From an uncultured Collinsella sp. (GTDB taxonomy: Bacteria; Actinomycetota; Coriobacteriia; Coriobacteriales; Coriobacteriaceae), in contig CABUTL010000114.1 of the NCBI GenBank assembly GCA_902494375.1, positions 1-5,372 on the forward strand: 5,372 bases of DNA, read 5' to 3'. Positions 1 to 4,872 of the stretch are shown piece after piece. The notes under the pieces were generated by a model that saw only the letters and a list, made by a program, of their open reading frames with translations, was not told where the DNA came from and searched no databases. Numbering within the stretch: the first letter of the stretch is position 1; each line of letters opens with the position of its first letter. Position numbers and translations under genes: made by a program.

Positions 1-102
1 CGAAAGCACCAAGCCGCACAGCTCGATATGGCTCAGATGCGCCGCGCGCTTAAAGATGTCAAACATGGCCCCGCATGGGGTGAGCTCAACTTGAGATGCC
101 AT
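1..102 (-). CDS. Hypothetical protein, N-terminal 34 residues only (runs off the window)
   Basis: An open frame begins with ATG at 102-100 and is still open at base 1, so only 34 residues are visible. It begins MASQVELTPCGAMFDIFKRA and continues through a stretch with H, L, I and C residues; it has no signal peptide and no membrane segment, so the visible part looks cytoplasmic. I do not recognise the family. The start is well supported: a strong AAGGAGG Shine-Dalgarno site lies 8 nt upstream, inside the last codons of the kinase gene, and the kinase stop codon is only 3 nt before this ATG. The gene is therefore almost certainly the third member of the kinase operon and is likely translated at a level tied to the kinase. 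A role as kinase substrate, regulator or partner is inference from position only. Confidence 0.72.
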   Translation of the reverse strand, partial: MASQVELTPCGAMFDIFKRAAHLSHIELCGLVLS

Positions 103-105
103 GAC

Positions 106-1950
106 CTAGGCCTCCTTGGTCGTAGAAATAGAATCGGACGATACTTCGACAGGTCCGCCAAAAGTACGGGCAGCTGCGGCTCCACCGGCAAGCGGAGTCG
201 CCATCTGGGCTTTTGTGCGTCGCGGTGCCGAAACGGGAAGTTCAAAGGCAAAGCCCATCGCAAGCAAAAACCACGTAAGCGTATAGGTTGCAACCAAAGC
301 GGCAACAAGGCCGCCCATCACGGCGCGTTGGGAAAATACGCTACATGCAGCCACAGCCAGTACCGGAACCTCGCAGGCAGAAAGCGCAAGCACACCCTGC
401 AGGAACCCCGAGCGTCGATCGCGCGCAAGTGCCCCCGCGACAACGCCGGCCATGCCTGGCAGCGCCAGCGCCAGTGCGGCAATAACACCCGGTAGCGACC
501 CAGGCCACACGAGCGATCCCAAAGTCGCCGTCACGCGAGCGCCCGACGCCAGCAGCGCGGCCGAAACCACGACCGCAGCCCAAACCACGCCACAGACGAC
601 CGCCGCGCCGACCATCAGCGCGCGACGAACCGCGCGGCCGGACGCATCCATGGGGCACGGCGTGAGCGGCTCGCCGCGGAGCGAACGACCGACATTTTGC
701 GCATAGTGGTCACAAAACGCCGAGAGCGCCGCCTCGACCGCCGCCGGCTCGGGACGATCTTTTTGATGGCTGGACAGACAGGCCATCACCACGTTGAACA
801 GCTGGGCATCGACAAACGCCAGCGCATCGCGTAGCTCCTCGGAATCCGGCTCAAGCCCCAGCTGCTGGGCCTGCTCGGCCGCGGCGAGCGCCACATCGGG
901 CTCGCGATGAAGCAGCTGCGTCAAATCGCAACCGGGCGCATGGGCACCAATGGGATAGTCGGGCCGCGTGTCCATCTTGAGACGGTAGGGGCTCGCGATG
1001 TCGCGCGTCTTTTTGCGCGAACCCGAGGTGCCCGAAGTGCTCGGCGCGGCTTCGTATGGCGCGATGCCGGCAATGAGCTCGTAAACCGTGCTTGCCGCGG
1101 CATAGACGTCAATCGCCGGCGACATACGCAAAGCGCGCAGGTCGGGAATATCGTCGGTGAGCATCTCGGGCGGGGCATAGGCAACCGTCGCGCGACGCAG
1201 CGTGGCATAACGCTCCGTAAACGACGCCTTGCCGCCGGTACCGGCCACGGCCGACGCAGGCTCAAGCGCCAGCGACGAGCCAAAGTCGATCAGGCACAGG
1301 TCAAAGGTGCCCTCGGCAAGCTGCCGGTCAAGCGGTAGACGCGCCGTACGCACCATAATATTAGCGGGCGAGATATCGCGATGGACAAAGCCCTCGCCCA
1401 CCAGGCTCATACGGCAGAGCAGATCGAACAGGTCGCGACCCAGACGCGCCGCCACAAGCGGCGACAGGCGGCCGGCATCGTCCACGGCAAGTCGCGAACG
1501 CAAGCGGGCAAGCGTCTCGCCCTCGACCCATTCCATGACAATTGCAGGCACACCGTCGACCTCGCCCCAGCCATAGAGGCGGGGAAAGCCCTTAAGGCCC
1601 GAAAGGGCGCGATGGCATTCGTATTCCTCGCGAAACGCCGCCTTGAACTTGGCGACCAGCGCCTCGTGAGCGGCATCGTCGTCAAACTCATCGCGCGTCG
1701 GCAAGATGAGCTGTTTGAGTGCCACGGCCTCGCCTTGGGCGTTGACGGCACGCGTCACGCGGCCGATACCGCCACGGCGCATGGTGGCATCGTCGGCAAA
1801 CAGCATCGTAAAACGACGCAGATAGGCAGGCAGTTCGCCCTGACCGAGCGCAATGGCCGGCTCAAACCCGTCGACACGCGCCAGGCGCAGGCCGACCATG
1901 GGATCGCGACCGAGCGATTGTGGTGTGGTGGATGCAAGATCGGTCATCAT
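106..1950 (-). CDS. Membrane Ser/Thr-type protein kinase, N-terminal kinase domain plus about four C-terminal TM segments
   Basis: A 614-residue protein with a complete eukaryotic-like (Hanks-type) kinase core. Visible landmarks are a glycine-rich loop GGIGRV (about 60-65), the ATP-anchoring lysine in VALK (K79), a hinge VMEWVEGETL (138-147), the catalytic loop HRDISPANIM (190-199, catalytic D192, metal-binding N197), DFG (222-224), the APE-type motif APPE (259-262), DVYAAAS (from D281) and KDRP (397-400). All key residues are present, so an active kinase is expected. Hydrophobic stretches at about 444-468, 484-508, 515-537 and 543-568 suggest four membrane passes, with the kinase domain facing the cytoplasm and a short Ser/Thr-containing tail. 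There are no PASTA repeats, so this is not a typical PknB/PrkC. The ATG overlaps the stop of the upstream anchored-protein gene as ATGA, and a second ATG follows immediately; no strong Shine-Dalgarno site is seen, so translational coupling is likely. The substrate and signal are unknown. Kinase assignment is firm; the membrane topology is a reading by eye. Confidence 0.93.
   Translation of the reverse strand: MMTDLASTTPQSLGRDPMVGLRLARVDGFEPAIALGQGELPAYLRRFTMLFADDATMRRGGIGRVTRAVNAQGEAVALKQLILPTRDEFDDDAAHEALVAKFKAAFREEYECHRALSGLKGFPRLYGWGEVDGVPAIVMEWVEGETLARLRSRLAVDDAGRLSPLVAARLGRDLFDLLCRMSLVGEGFVHRDISPANIMVRTARLPLDRQLAEGTFDLCLIDFGSSLALEPASAVAGTGGKASFTERYATLRRATVAYAPPEMLTDDIPDLRALRMSPAIDVYAAASTVYELIAGIAPYEAAPSTSGTSGSRKKTRDIASPYRLKMDTRPDYPIGAHAPGCDLTQLLHREPDVALAAAEQAQQLGLEPDSEELRDALAFVDAQLFNVVMACLSSHQKDRPEPAAVEAALSAFCDHYAQNVGRSLRGEPLTPCPMDASGRAVRRALMVGAAVVCGVVWAAVVVSAALLASGARVTATLGSLVWPGSLPGVIAALALALPGMAGVVAGALARDRRSGFLQGVLALSACEVPVLAVAACSVFSQRAVMGGLVAALVATYTLTWFLLAMGFAFELPVSAPRRTKAQMATPLAGGAAAARTFGGPVEVSSDSISTTKEA
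111..117 (-). promoter_or_regulatory. Shine-Dalgarno site for the third operon gene
   Basis: The minus strand reads AAGGAGG, 8 nt before the ATG at 102-100 and overlapping the 3' end of the kinase reading frame. It fixes the start of the partial downstream gene and indicates independent, efficient re-initiation after the kinase stop. Confidence 0.75.
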
Positions 1951-2852
1951 AGGGCAAGCGCCGCCACGTTATTGTTGAAGTTACCGAGCGCGACGTCATC
2001 ATCGCCGTAATGGCCGACCCATTGACATAGGTTGGTGTAACAGCCCCACAGATTGGCATACTGCTGATACCACTTTGACCGGGGCGAGAATGTCTGACGA
2101 CCGAACTCGGCTCGAATGACAAACATCTCCCCGACCAGGCTGTCGCACGGCCTGGGATCTCCCGTAGAGTTATAGGTCGAGACCACGTCATTGGCACGAG
2201 AAACATAGCCGTCGAGCATGTTGTACTTGGTCACAAGCCAGCTGTGAATGCTCTCTTCCTCAGCAGCGGAAAGGCCACCGGAGTTTGCATCGTTGTCAGT
2301 GTTGCCGCCCGTCGAGCCGCCGTTTCCAGACCCTCCGGCAGAGGAACCCGACCCAGAGCCACCGCCCGAACTCGACGAATCCGAGCCGGAGCCAGAAGTA
2401 TCCGAGCTACCGGGCTTTCCGGACTGCTGGGCGTCCTGCTCCTTCTGCTGCTCGACCTTATTCACCGTTGCCGCCACGCTATTGTTGGACAACCGATCGA
2501 TGATCTTGGTGTTGGTGAGCACGATGGTTTTGCCATTGGCAAGCGTGACTTCGTTGTCCGGGGCCTCGGCGCCGTCCGCGTCGCCGGTGCCAAACACAAT
2601 ATGCGCGACCACACTTGCCCAAGCATATCCAGTCGTGGTCCCCAGGTCACTTTTGACCTCATGCCCCACGCGCGGTTCGCGTGCGGCATGTGCCTGCATC
2701 ATGGACGGCACGGTCATGCCATAGGCAGAAACGCCAGCTATGACCAGCACCAGCGAGCAAGACAGCAGTGCGTACGCCCGCGGCGCCAAGCCCAGTCGGC
2801 GTCGCATGCGCACCGCGGCGCCGCGCTTTGTCTGAGTGCCACCGGGCCGCAT
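1947..2852 (-). CDS. Membrane-anchored (or secreted) protein with Ser/Gly linker and unrecognised C-terminal domain
   Basis: A 301-residue protein of unknown family. A basic N-terminus (KR at 9-10, RMRRR at 15-19) precedes one hydrophobic segment at about 27-45, which fits an N-in, C-out membrane anchor; cleavage after AHA (54-56) as a signal peptide is an alternative. Next come an extracytoplasmic region (about 57-145) including EVTLANGKTIVLTNTKIID, a Gly/Ser-rich flexible linker (about 148-183), and a C-terminal domain (about 193-301) rich in Trp and Tyr with three cysteines (C236, C271, C276), which may form a disulfide outside the cell. The start was chosen at 2852 because GGAGGAG lies 5 nt upstream; a longer frame from a TTG at 2945 would read through the terminator-like hairpin and lacks a ribosome site. 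It overlaps the kinase gene by 4 nt, so the two are probably co-translated and may work together as outside sensor and inside transducer (inference). Confidence 0.85.
   Translation of the reverse strand: MRPGGTQTKRGAAVRMRRRLGLAPRAYALLSCSLVLVIAGVSAYGMTVPSMMQAHAAREPRVGHEVKSDLGTTTGYAWASVVAHIVFGTGDADGAEAPDNEVTLANGKTIVLTNTKIIDRLSNNSVAATVNKVEQQKEQDAQQSGKPGSSDTSGSGSDSSSSGGGSGSGSSAGGSGNGGSTGGNTDNDANSGGLSAAEEESIHSWLVTKYNMLDGYVSRANDVVSTYNSTGDPRPCDSLVGEMFVIRAEFGRQTFSPRSKWYQQYANLWGCYTNLCQWVGHYGDDDVALGNFNNNVAALAL
2304..2411 (-). other. Segment coding for the Gly/Ser-rich flexible linker
   Basis: This part of the anchored-protein gene encodes residues about 148-183, almost entirely Gly and Ser with occasional Asp, Asn, Thr and Ala. 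At the DNA level the codons are mixed and no exact tandem unit is visible, so it is a low-complexity protein linker and not a DNA repeat array. Such linkers commonly hold an outer domain away from the membrane or thread through the cell wall. Confidence 0.7.
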
Positions 2853-2857
2853 GCGTT

Positions 2858-2864
2858 CTCCTCC
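2858..2864 (-). promoter_or_regulatory. Strong Shine-Dalgarno site deciding the start of the anchored protein
   Basis: The minus strand reads GGAGGAG, then AACGC, then ATG at 2852. This perfect site argues for the start at 2852 over the longer in-frame options. It directly follows the U-tract of the hairpin at 2865-2892, with no bases between. Confidence 0.8.
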
Positions 2865-2892
2865 AACAAAAACACGCCGCTCGGGAGCGGCG
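2865..2892 (-). terminator. Intrinsic terminator-like hairpin, possible attenuator, abutting the Shine-Dalgarno site
   Basis: On the minus strand CGCCGCT, loop CCCG, AGCGGCG forms a perfect 7-bp GC-rich stem (the CG closing the loop could add a base pair on paper), followed at once by TGTTTTTGTT. This is the classical intrinsic terminator layout. It would stop transcription arriving from recR. However, the next gene's Shine-Dalgarno site begins at the very next base, so there is no room for a promoter after it. Any transcript of the downstream operon must carry or pass this hairpin, which makes an attenuator or read-through device plausible. Function is inferred from structure only. Confidence 0.6.
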
Positions 2893-2914
2893 CATTCATT
2901 CGAATCCATATTTG

Positions 2915-2945
2915 AGTGTATCAGCGAACCCAAAAGGTTGCGCAA
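2915..2945 (-). promoter_or_regulatory. Candidate promoter of the anchored protein-kinase operon
   Basis: The minus strand has an extended -10-like TGATACACT (2923-2915; hexamer TACACT) and a weak -35-like TTGCGC (2945-2940), 19 bp apart, which is longer than ideal. The predicted transcript would start near 2908 and contain the terminator-like hairpin in a leader of roughly 55-60 nt. The -35 lies in a 10-bp palindrome GTTGCGCAAC (2937-2946). The promoter match is modest and actinobacterial promoters are variable, so this is tentative. Confidence 0.3.
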
Positions 2946-2961
2946 CGAATGGGCAAATTAA

Positions 2962-2981
2962 GGATGCGAGTGGAAGCATCC
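2962..2981. repeat. Inverted repeat in the recR downstream gap
   Basis: GGATGC and GCATCC form 6-bp arms around an 8-nt spacer. It could fold as a weak hairpin in RNA of either strand. No U-tract follows in either direction, so it is not a terminator by sequence. Confidence 0.4.
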
Positions 2982-3006
2982 ATGCGATAAGCGGATACAA
3001 AGCATC

Positions 3007-3022
3007 TTTGTTGCACAACAAA
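3007..3022. repeat. Operator-like inverted repeat TTTGTTG-CA-CAACAAA
   Basis: Perfect 7-bp arms flank a 2-bp centre, giving a compact 16-bp site of the size bound by dimeric helix-turn-helix repressors. It lies between recR and the anchored protein-kinase operon, roughly 85 bp upstream of the candidate -10. No specific regulator is recognised. Confidence 0.45.
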
Positions 3023-3030
3023 CTTACAGT

Positions 3031-3060
3031 CGCACGGGGAAATTATGGCTACCCCGTGCG
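3031..3060 (-). terminator. Stem-loop after recR, possible terminator without a good U-tract
   Basis: CGCACGGGG (3031-3039) and CCCCGTGCG (3052-3060) are perfect 9-bp arms around a 12-nt loop, starting 37 nt after the recR stop in the direction of recR transcription. The sequence after it on the minus strand is ACTGTAAGTTTGTTG, which is only weakly U-rich. It may mark the recR 3' end or protect it from decay. As an intrinsic terminator it is weaker than the hairpin at 2865-2892. Confidence 0.45.
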
Positions 3061-3097
3061 TCGCGATGAAGACATACGGCAGGAGCAGGCTCGCCAC

Positions 3098-3694
3098 CTA
3101 AATCGTGCGACGGGCCTCGATGGCGCGCCCAAGCGTAAGCTCGTCGGCATACTCCAGGTCGCCGCCCACGGGAAGGCCGCTCGCCAGACGCGATACCTCA
3201 ACGCCCAGCGGCTTGATAGTGCGGGCCAGGTAGCTCGCCGTGGTCTCGCCCTCGATATTGGGGTTGGTGGCGATGATGACCTCGTGGATGTCCTCGTGGC
3301 CCAAGCGTGCCAGCAGCTCACGAATGTGCAACTGCTCGGGACCAATCTTGTCCATGGGACTGATCACGCCGCCCAATACGTGGTAGAGACCGTGGTAGCT
3401 GCCCGTGCGCTCAATCGCCTGGACATCGCGCGGCTCGCCCACCACGCAAATGCGAGTGGTATCGCGCATCGAATCCTGGCAGATGGAGCACTCGTCGGCC
3501 GTGGCGTAGTTAAAGCAGCGGCTGCAAAAGTGAACCTCCTGCTTAACCTCCAGGATAGCCTCGGCCAGGCGGCGCGCCTCCTCGGCATCGGCCTCGAGCA
3601 GGTAATAGGCGATGCGCTGGGCCGACTTGGGACCAATGCCCGGCAGACGGCCCAGCTCATCGAGCAATTTTTGCAGACTATGGTTGGCACTCAT
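3098..3694 (-). CDS. recR: Recombination mediator protein RecR
   Basis: A 198-residue protein of normal RecR length. In order it has a helix-hairpin-helix motif [13 protein letters not shown] (17-29), a four-cysteine zinc finger (CSRC at 57-60 and CSIC at 69-72), and a Toprim region [14 protein letters not shown] (82-95) followed by [12 protein letters not shown] and the IGPEQL segment typical of the family. RecR works with RecO (and RecF) in the cytoplasm to load RecA onto SSB-coated single-stranded DNA during gap repair. In the Toprim VVxxPxD motif the first variable position is Gly (G86), where several relatives have Glu or Gln; RecR Toprim domains are not nucleases, so this need not impair function. 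The start ATG at 3694 gives [15 protein letters not shown], which matches the family N-terminus; a longer frame from GTG at 3781 lies inside ybaB and is rejected. No clear Shine-Dalgarno site precedes it, and it starts 13 nt after the ybaB stop, so coupling to ybaB is likely. Confidence 0.97.
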   Translation of the reverse strand: MSANHSLQKLLDELGRLPGIGPKSAQRIAYYLLEADAEEARRLAEAILEVKQEVHFCSRCFNYATADECSICQDSMRDTTRICVVGEPRDVQAIERTGSYHGLYHVLGGVISPMDKIGPEQLHIRELLARLGHEDIHEVIIATNPNIEGETTASYLARTIKPLGVEVSRLASGLPVGGDLEYADELTLGRAIEARRTI

Positions 3695-3707
3695 ATATAT
3701 GCGTGTC

Positions 3708-4028
3708 TTAGAACGGCATGCCCGGGATGTTGAGGCCGCCGGTGATGGCGCCCATCTGCTTGTTGGCGAGCTCGTTGACACCGCGGACGGCCTCGTTGAC
3801 GGCAGCCATGATCATGTCCTGCAGCATATCGACGTCCTCGGGATCGAGGGCATCGGGGTCGATGGTGAGGTTGACGAGCTCCATCTCGCCGTTAACGGTC
3901 ACCTTGACCATGCCGCCGCCGGCAGAGGCGTCGACGGTCTGGGACTTAAGGTTTTCCTGCGCGGCGGCAAGCTGCTCCTGCATCTTGCGAGCCTGCTTCA
4001 TCATTTGCTGCATGTTCATACCGGCCAT
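3708..4028 (-). CDS. ybaB: YbaB/EbfC family nucleoid-associated DNA-binding protein
   Basis: A 106-residue protein, the usual length for this family. The Met/Gln/Lys-rich N-terminal helix ([20 protein letters not shown], about 6-25) is the family signature, followed by the beta region [21 protein letters not shown] (about 41-61), then a helix with [10 protein letters not shown] and a Gly/Pro tail ending GMPF. Family members form dimers that bind DNA and coat the nucleoid; a gene next to recR and dnaX is the classical placement and hints at a link with replication or repair, though the precise role is not settled. ATG at 4028 is preceded by AAAGGAG at a 5-nt spacing. It heads a two-gene unit with recR. 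Here it is separated from dnaX by a plus-strand gene and a 349-bp divergent gap. Confidence 0.97.
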   Translation of the reverse strand: MAGMNMQQMMKQARKMQEQLAAAQENLKSQTVDASAGGGMVKVTVNGEMELVNLTIDPDALDPEDVDMLQDMIMAAVNEAVRGVNELANKQMGAITGGLNIPGMPF

Positions 4029-4033
4029 GATGG

Positions 4034-4040
4034 CTCCTTT
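4034..4040 (-). promoter_or_regulatory. Shine-Dalgarno site of ybaB
   Basis: The minus strand reads AAAGGAG followed by CCATC and the ATG at 4028. It confirms the ybaB start and indicates good translation of the first gene of the ybaB-recR pair. Confidence 0.75.
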
Positions 4041-4103
4041 ACGTGCGGCCGCGCGACAAGCTGCAAGGGCAGCCGGAGCGCGACGGGACTTTCAAACTCA
4101 AAA

Positions 4104-4112
4104 ATCGTACCA
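4104..4112 (-). promoter_or_regulatory. Candidate extended -10 promoter for ybaB-recR
   Basis: The minus strand reads TGGTACGAT, i.e. TGn followed by TACGAT, about 75 bp upstream of the ybaB ATG. A TTGCTT-like element (4129-4124) exists but at only 14 bp spacing, so the -35 is not convincing. The position suits a separate promoter for ybaB-recR, which would be expected because the plus-strand gene interrupts read-through from dnaX. Confidence 0.3.
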
Positions 4113-4189
4113 CGGCGCGGGGCAAGCAAGCGGGGCGGACACGCTACCTCAGTCGATATACATGTCCTTGAGCGTGACGCACGCCCAAG

Positions 4190-4225
4190 ATTATGCAAGG
4201 TCGAATTATGCAAGGTTGCATAATT
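4190..4225. promoter_or_regulatory. Palindromic operator-like cluster: half-site ATTATGCAAGGT twice plus its inverted copy
   Basis: ATTATGCAAGGT occurs at 4190-4201 and again at 4205-4216, exactly 15 bp apart. The second copy forms a perfect palindrome AATTATGCAA-GG-TTGCATAATT (4204-4225) with 10-bp arms and a 2-bp centre. A palindrome plus a phased extra half-site is typical of binding sites for dimeric regulators that bind cooperatively. It sits about 110 bp upstream of the TATAAT of the plus-strand gene and about 80-100 bp upstream of the candidate ybaB promoter, so it could control either. The regulator is not recognised. Confidence 0.5.
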
Positions 4226-4336
4226 ATCTCAAGCTACATCTAGCAGAGCTGGAACCAGGCAGTTTATGCGTAGGGCTACAAGGCTACATGGCAAAATGCC
4301 GAGCCGCTGCTCGAGGCGGCACGCATGGCGGCTGGG

Positions 4337-4342
4337 TATAAT
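4337..4342 (+). promoter_or_regulatory. Consensus -10 element for the plus-strand membrane protein gene
   Basis: A perfect TATAAT lies 36 bp upstream of the GTG start, which would give a leader of about 30 nt. No TTGACA-like -35 is found at 15-19 bp upstream (the region is GC-rich, around AGGCGG), so the promoter may be weak or need an activator. Confidence 0.5.
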
Positions 4343-4365
4343 TTGATTGTCATAGATGACGATTT

Positions 4366-4370
4366 GGAGG
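4366..4370 (+). promoter_or_regulatory. Shine-Dalgarno site deciding the GTG start of the plus-strand gene
   Basis: GGAGG is followed by the 7-nt spacer TGCCCTC and GTG at 4378. This ideal spacing supports the GTG start and that the frame is really expressed. Confidence 0.75.
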
Positions 4371-4377
4371 TGCCCTC

Positions 4378-4851
4378 GTGAATGTCCCAGCCGTACTCCA
4401 AAACATCCGCTCAAAACACCCCGTTGCATATGTGGTTCTCTATCTCTTTGTCGTCTGGGTATTACTGGTTATCATCACCCATGCCATAGCTTTTGGAGCA
4501 GAACTGCTGATAGCCAGCTCGGACCAGCCCGTCGTCAAATGGGAGACGACCGATGAATGCACCGACGGAACCCGAACCATTTACTACAACAGCCCGTCCC
4601 TCTACCAAGAGTTCAAGGTCAAGATAAAGGACTCCAAGATTGTCGATGCCGAACTGGGCTCTTTATTTACAATCGGAGCAACCGTCAACGCCGAGCAAGT
4701 CGAGTACACGGACAGCCATGCGACGTATCGTATCGACCTCAGCATCCTAGGCCGACCGTCACGCGCCTGTCTGCTCGAATGCGATATACGCGGCACCACG
4801 TTGCACATGTCCGAAATACAGATGCGCCCGGGCAAGGGGCTCTCTTCTTGA
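4378..4851 (+). CDS. Small single-pass membrane protein of unknown function
   Basis: A 157-residue protein with GTG start, the only plus-strand gene in the window. After a short N-terminus with basic residues (RSKH, 11-14) there is one long hydrophobic segment (about 17-46, including LYLFVVWVLLVIITHAIAF). The remaining residues, about 50-157, look like a beta-rich soluble domain with three cysteines (C61, C131, C135), probably outside the cell. I do not recognise the family. Support for a real gene comes from a perfect TATAAT, an ideal GGAGG site, and a sensible signal-anchor architecture. GC content counted by hand is about 53%, clearly lower than recR or dnaX, which fits later acquisition or relaxed codon use. 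It splits dnaX from ybaB-recR and converges on dnaX, the two stop codons being 21 bp apart with no obvious terminator between. Function is not assignable from sequence. Confidence 0.82.
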   Translation: MNVPAVLQNIRSKHPVAYVVLYLFVVWVLLVIITHAIAFGAELLIASSDQPVVKWETTDECTDGTRTIYYNSPSLYQEFKVKIKDSKIVDAELGSLFTIGATVNAEQVEYTDSHATYRIDLSILGRPSRACLLECDIRGTTLHMSEIQMRPGKGLSS

Positions 4852-4872
4852 GCAGTATACCCGCCTGCGCAG

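Larger units (their letters stand above)
4029..4377. other. 349-bp divergent intergenic region between ybaB and the plus-strand membrane protein gene
   Basis: No convincing coding frame is seen here. Going rightwards it holds the ybaB ribosome site and candidate promoter (4034-4112), the palindrome cluster (4190-4225), short similar words AGCTACAT (4232-4239), GGCTACA (4274-4280) and GGCTACAT (4282-4289), a GCCGC/GCGGC inverted repeat (4303-4320), and the promoter and ribosome site of the plus-strand gene (4337-4370). No tRNA or recognised RNA gene was seen. The part around 4190-4240 is visibly richer in A+T than the flanking core genes. Confidence 0.6.

Noticed and set aside
1381..2010. Plus-strand open frame (209 codons) opposite the kinase and anchored-protein genes
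   Set aside because: Antisense shadow of two well-supported genes; no ribosome site and a low-complexity Arg/Ala/His-rich product.
2757..2768. Lipobox-like LLSC (residues 29-32) in the anchored protein
   Set aside because: The cysteine sits at the start of the hydrophobic segment, not at its end, and most of that segment follows it, so lipoprotein processing there is unlikely.
2853..2945. Longer N-terminus for the anchored protein from TTG at 2945
   Set aside because: It would translate through the terminator-like hairpin and the GGAGGAG site; the ATG at 2852 has ideal spacing to that site.
2893..3097. SRP 4.5S RNA, tRNA or a known riboswitch in the gap after recR
   Set aside because: SRP RNA is often near dnaX/recR, but no matching core, cloverleaf or known aptamer sequence could be found by eye; only simple stem-loops are visible.
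2768..3733. Long plus-strand open frame (321 codons) across the recR region
   Set aside because: It is antisense to recR and crosses the inverted-repeat gap; the protein lacks recognisable domains, and GC-rich sequence readily leaves such frames open.
3695..3781. Longer N-terminus for RecR from GTG at 3781
   Set aside because: It lies inside ybaB, gives a Ser/Pro/Arg-rich extension absent from the family, and ATG at 3694 matches the normal RecR N-terminus.
3612..4223. Plus-strand open frames opposite ybaB, including 3718-4341
   Set aside because: They mirror the ybaB coding sequence, lack ribosome sites and encode no plausible domain.
4303..4320. GCCGC/GCGGC inverted repeat as a terminator or -35 region
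   Set aside because: The stem is only 5 bp, no U-tract follows, and its sequence has no resemblance to a -35 element.
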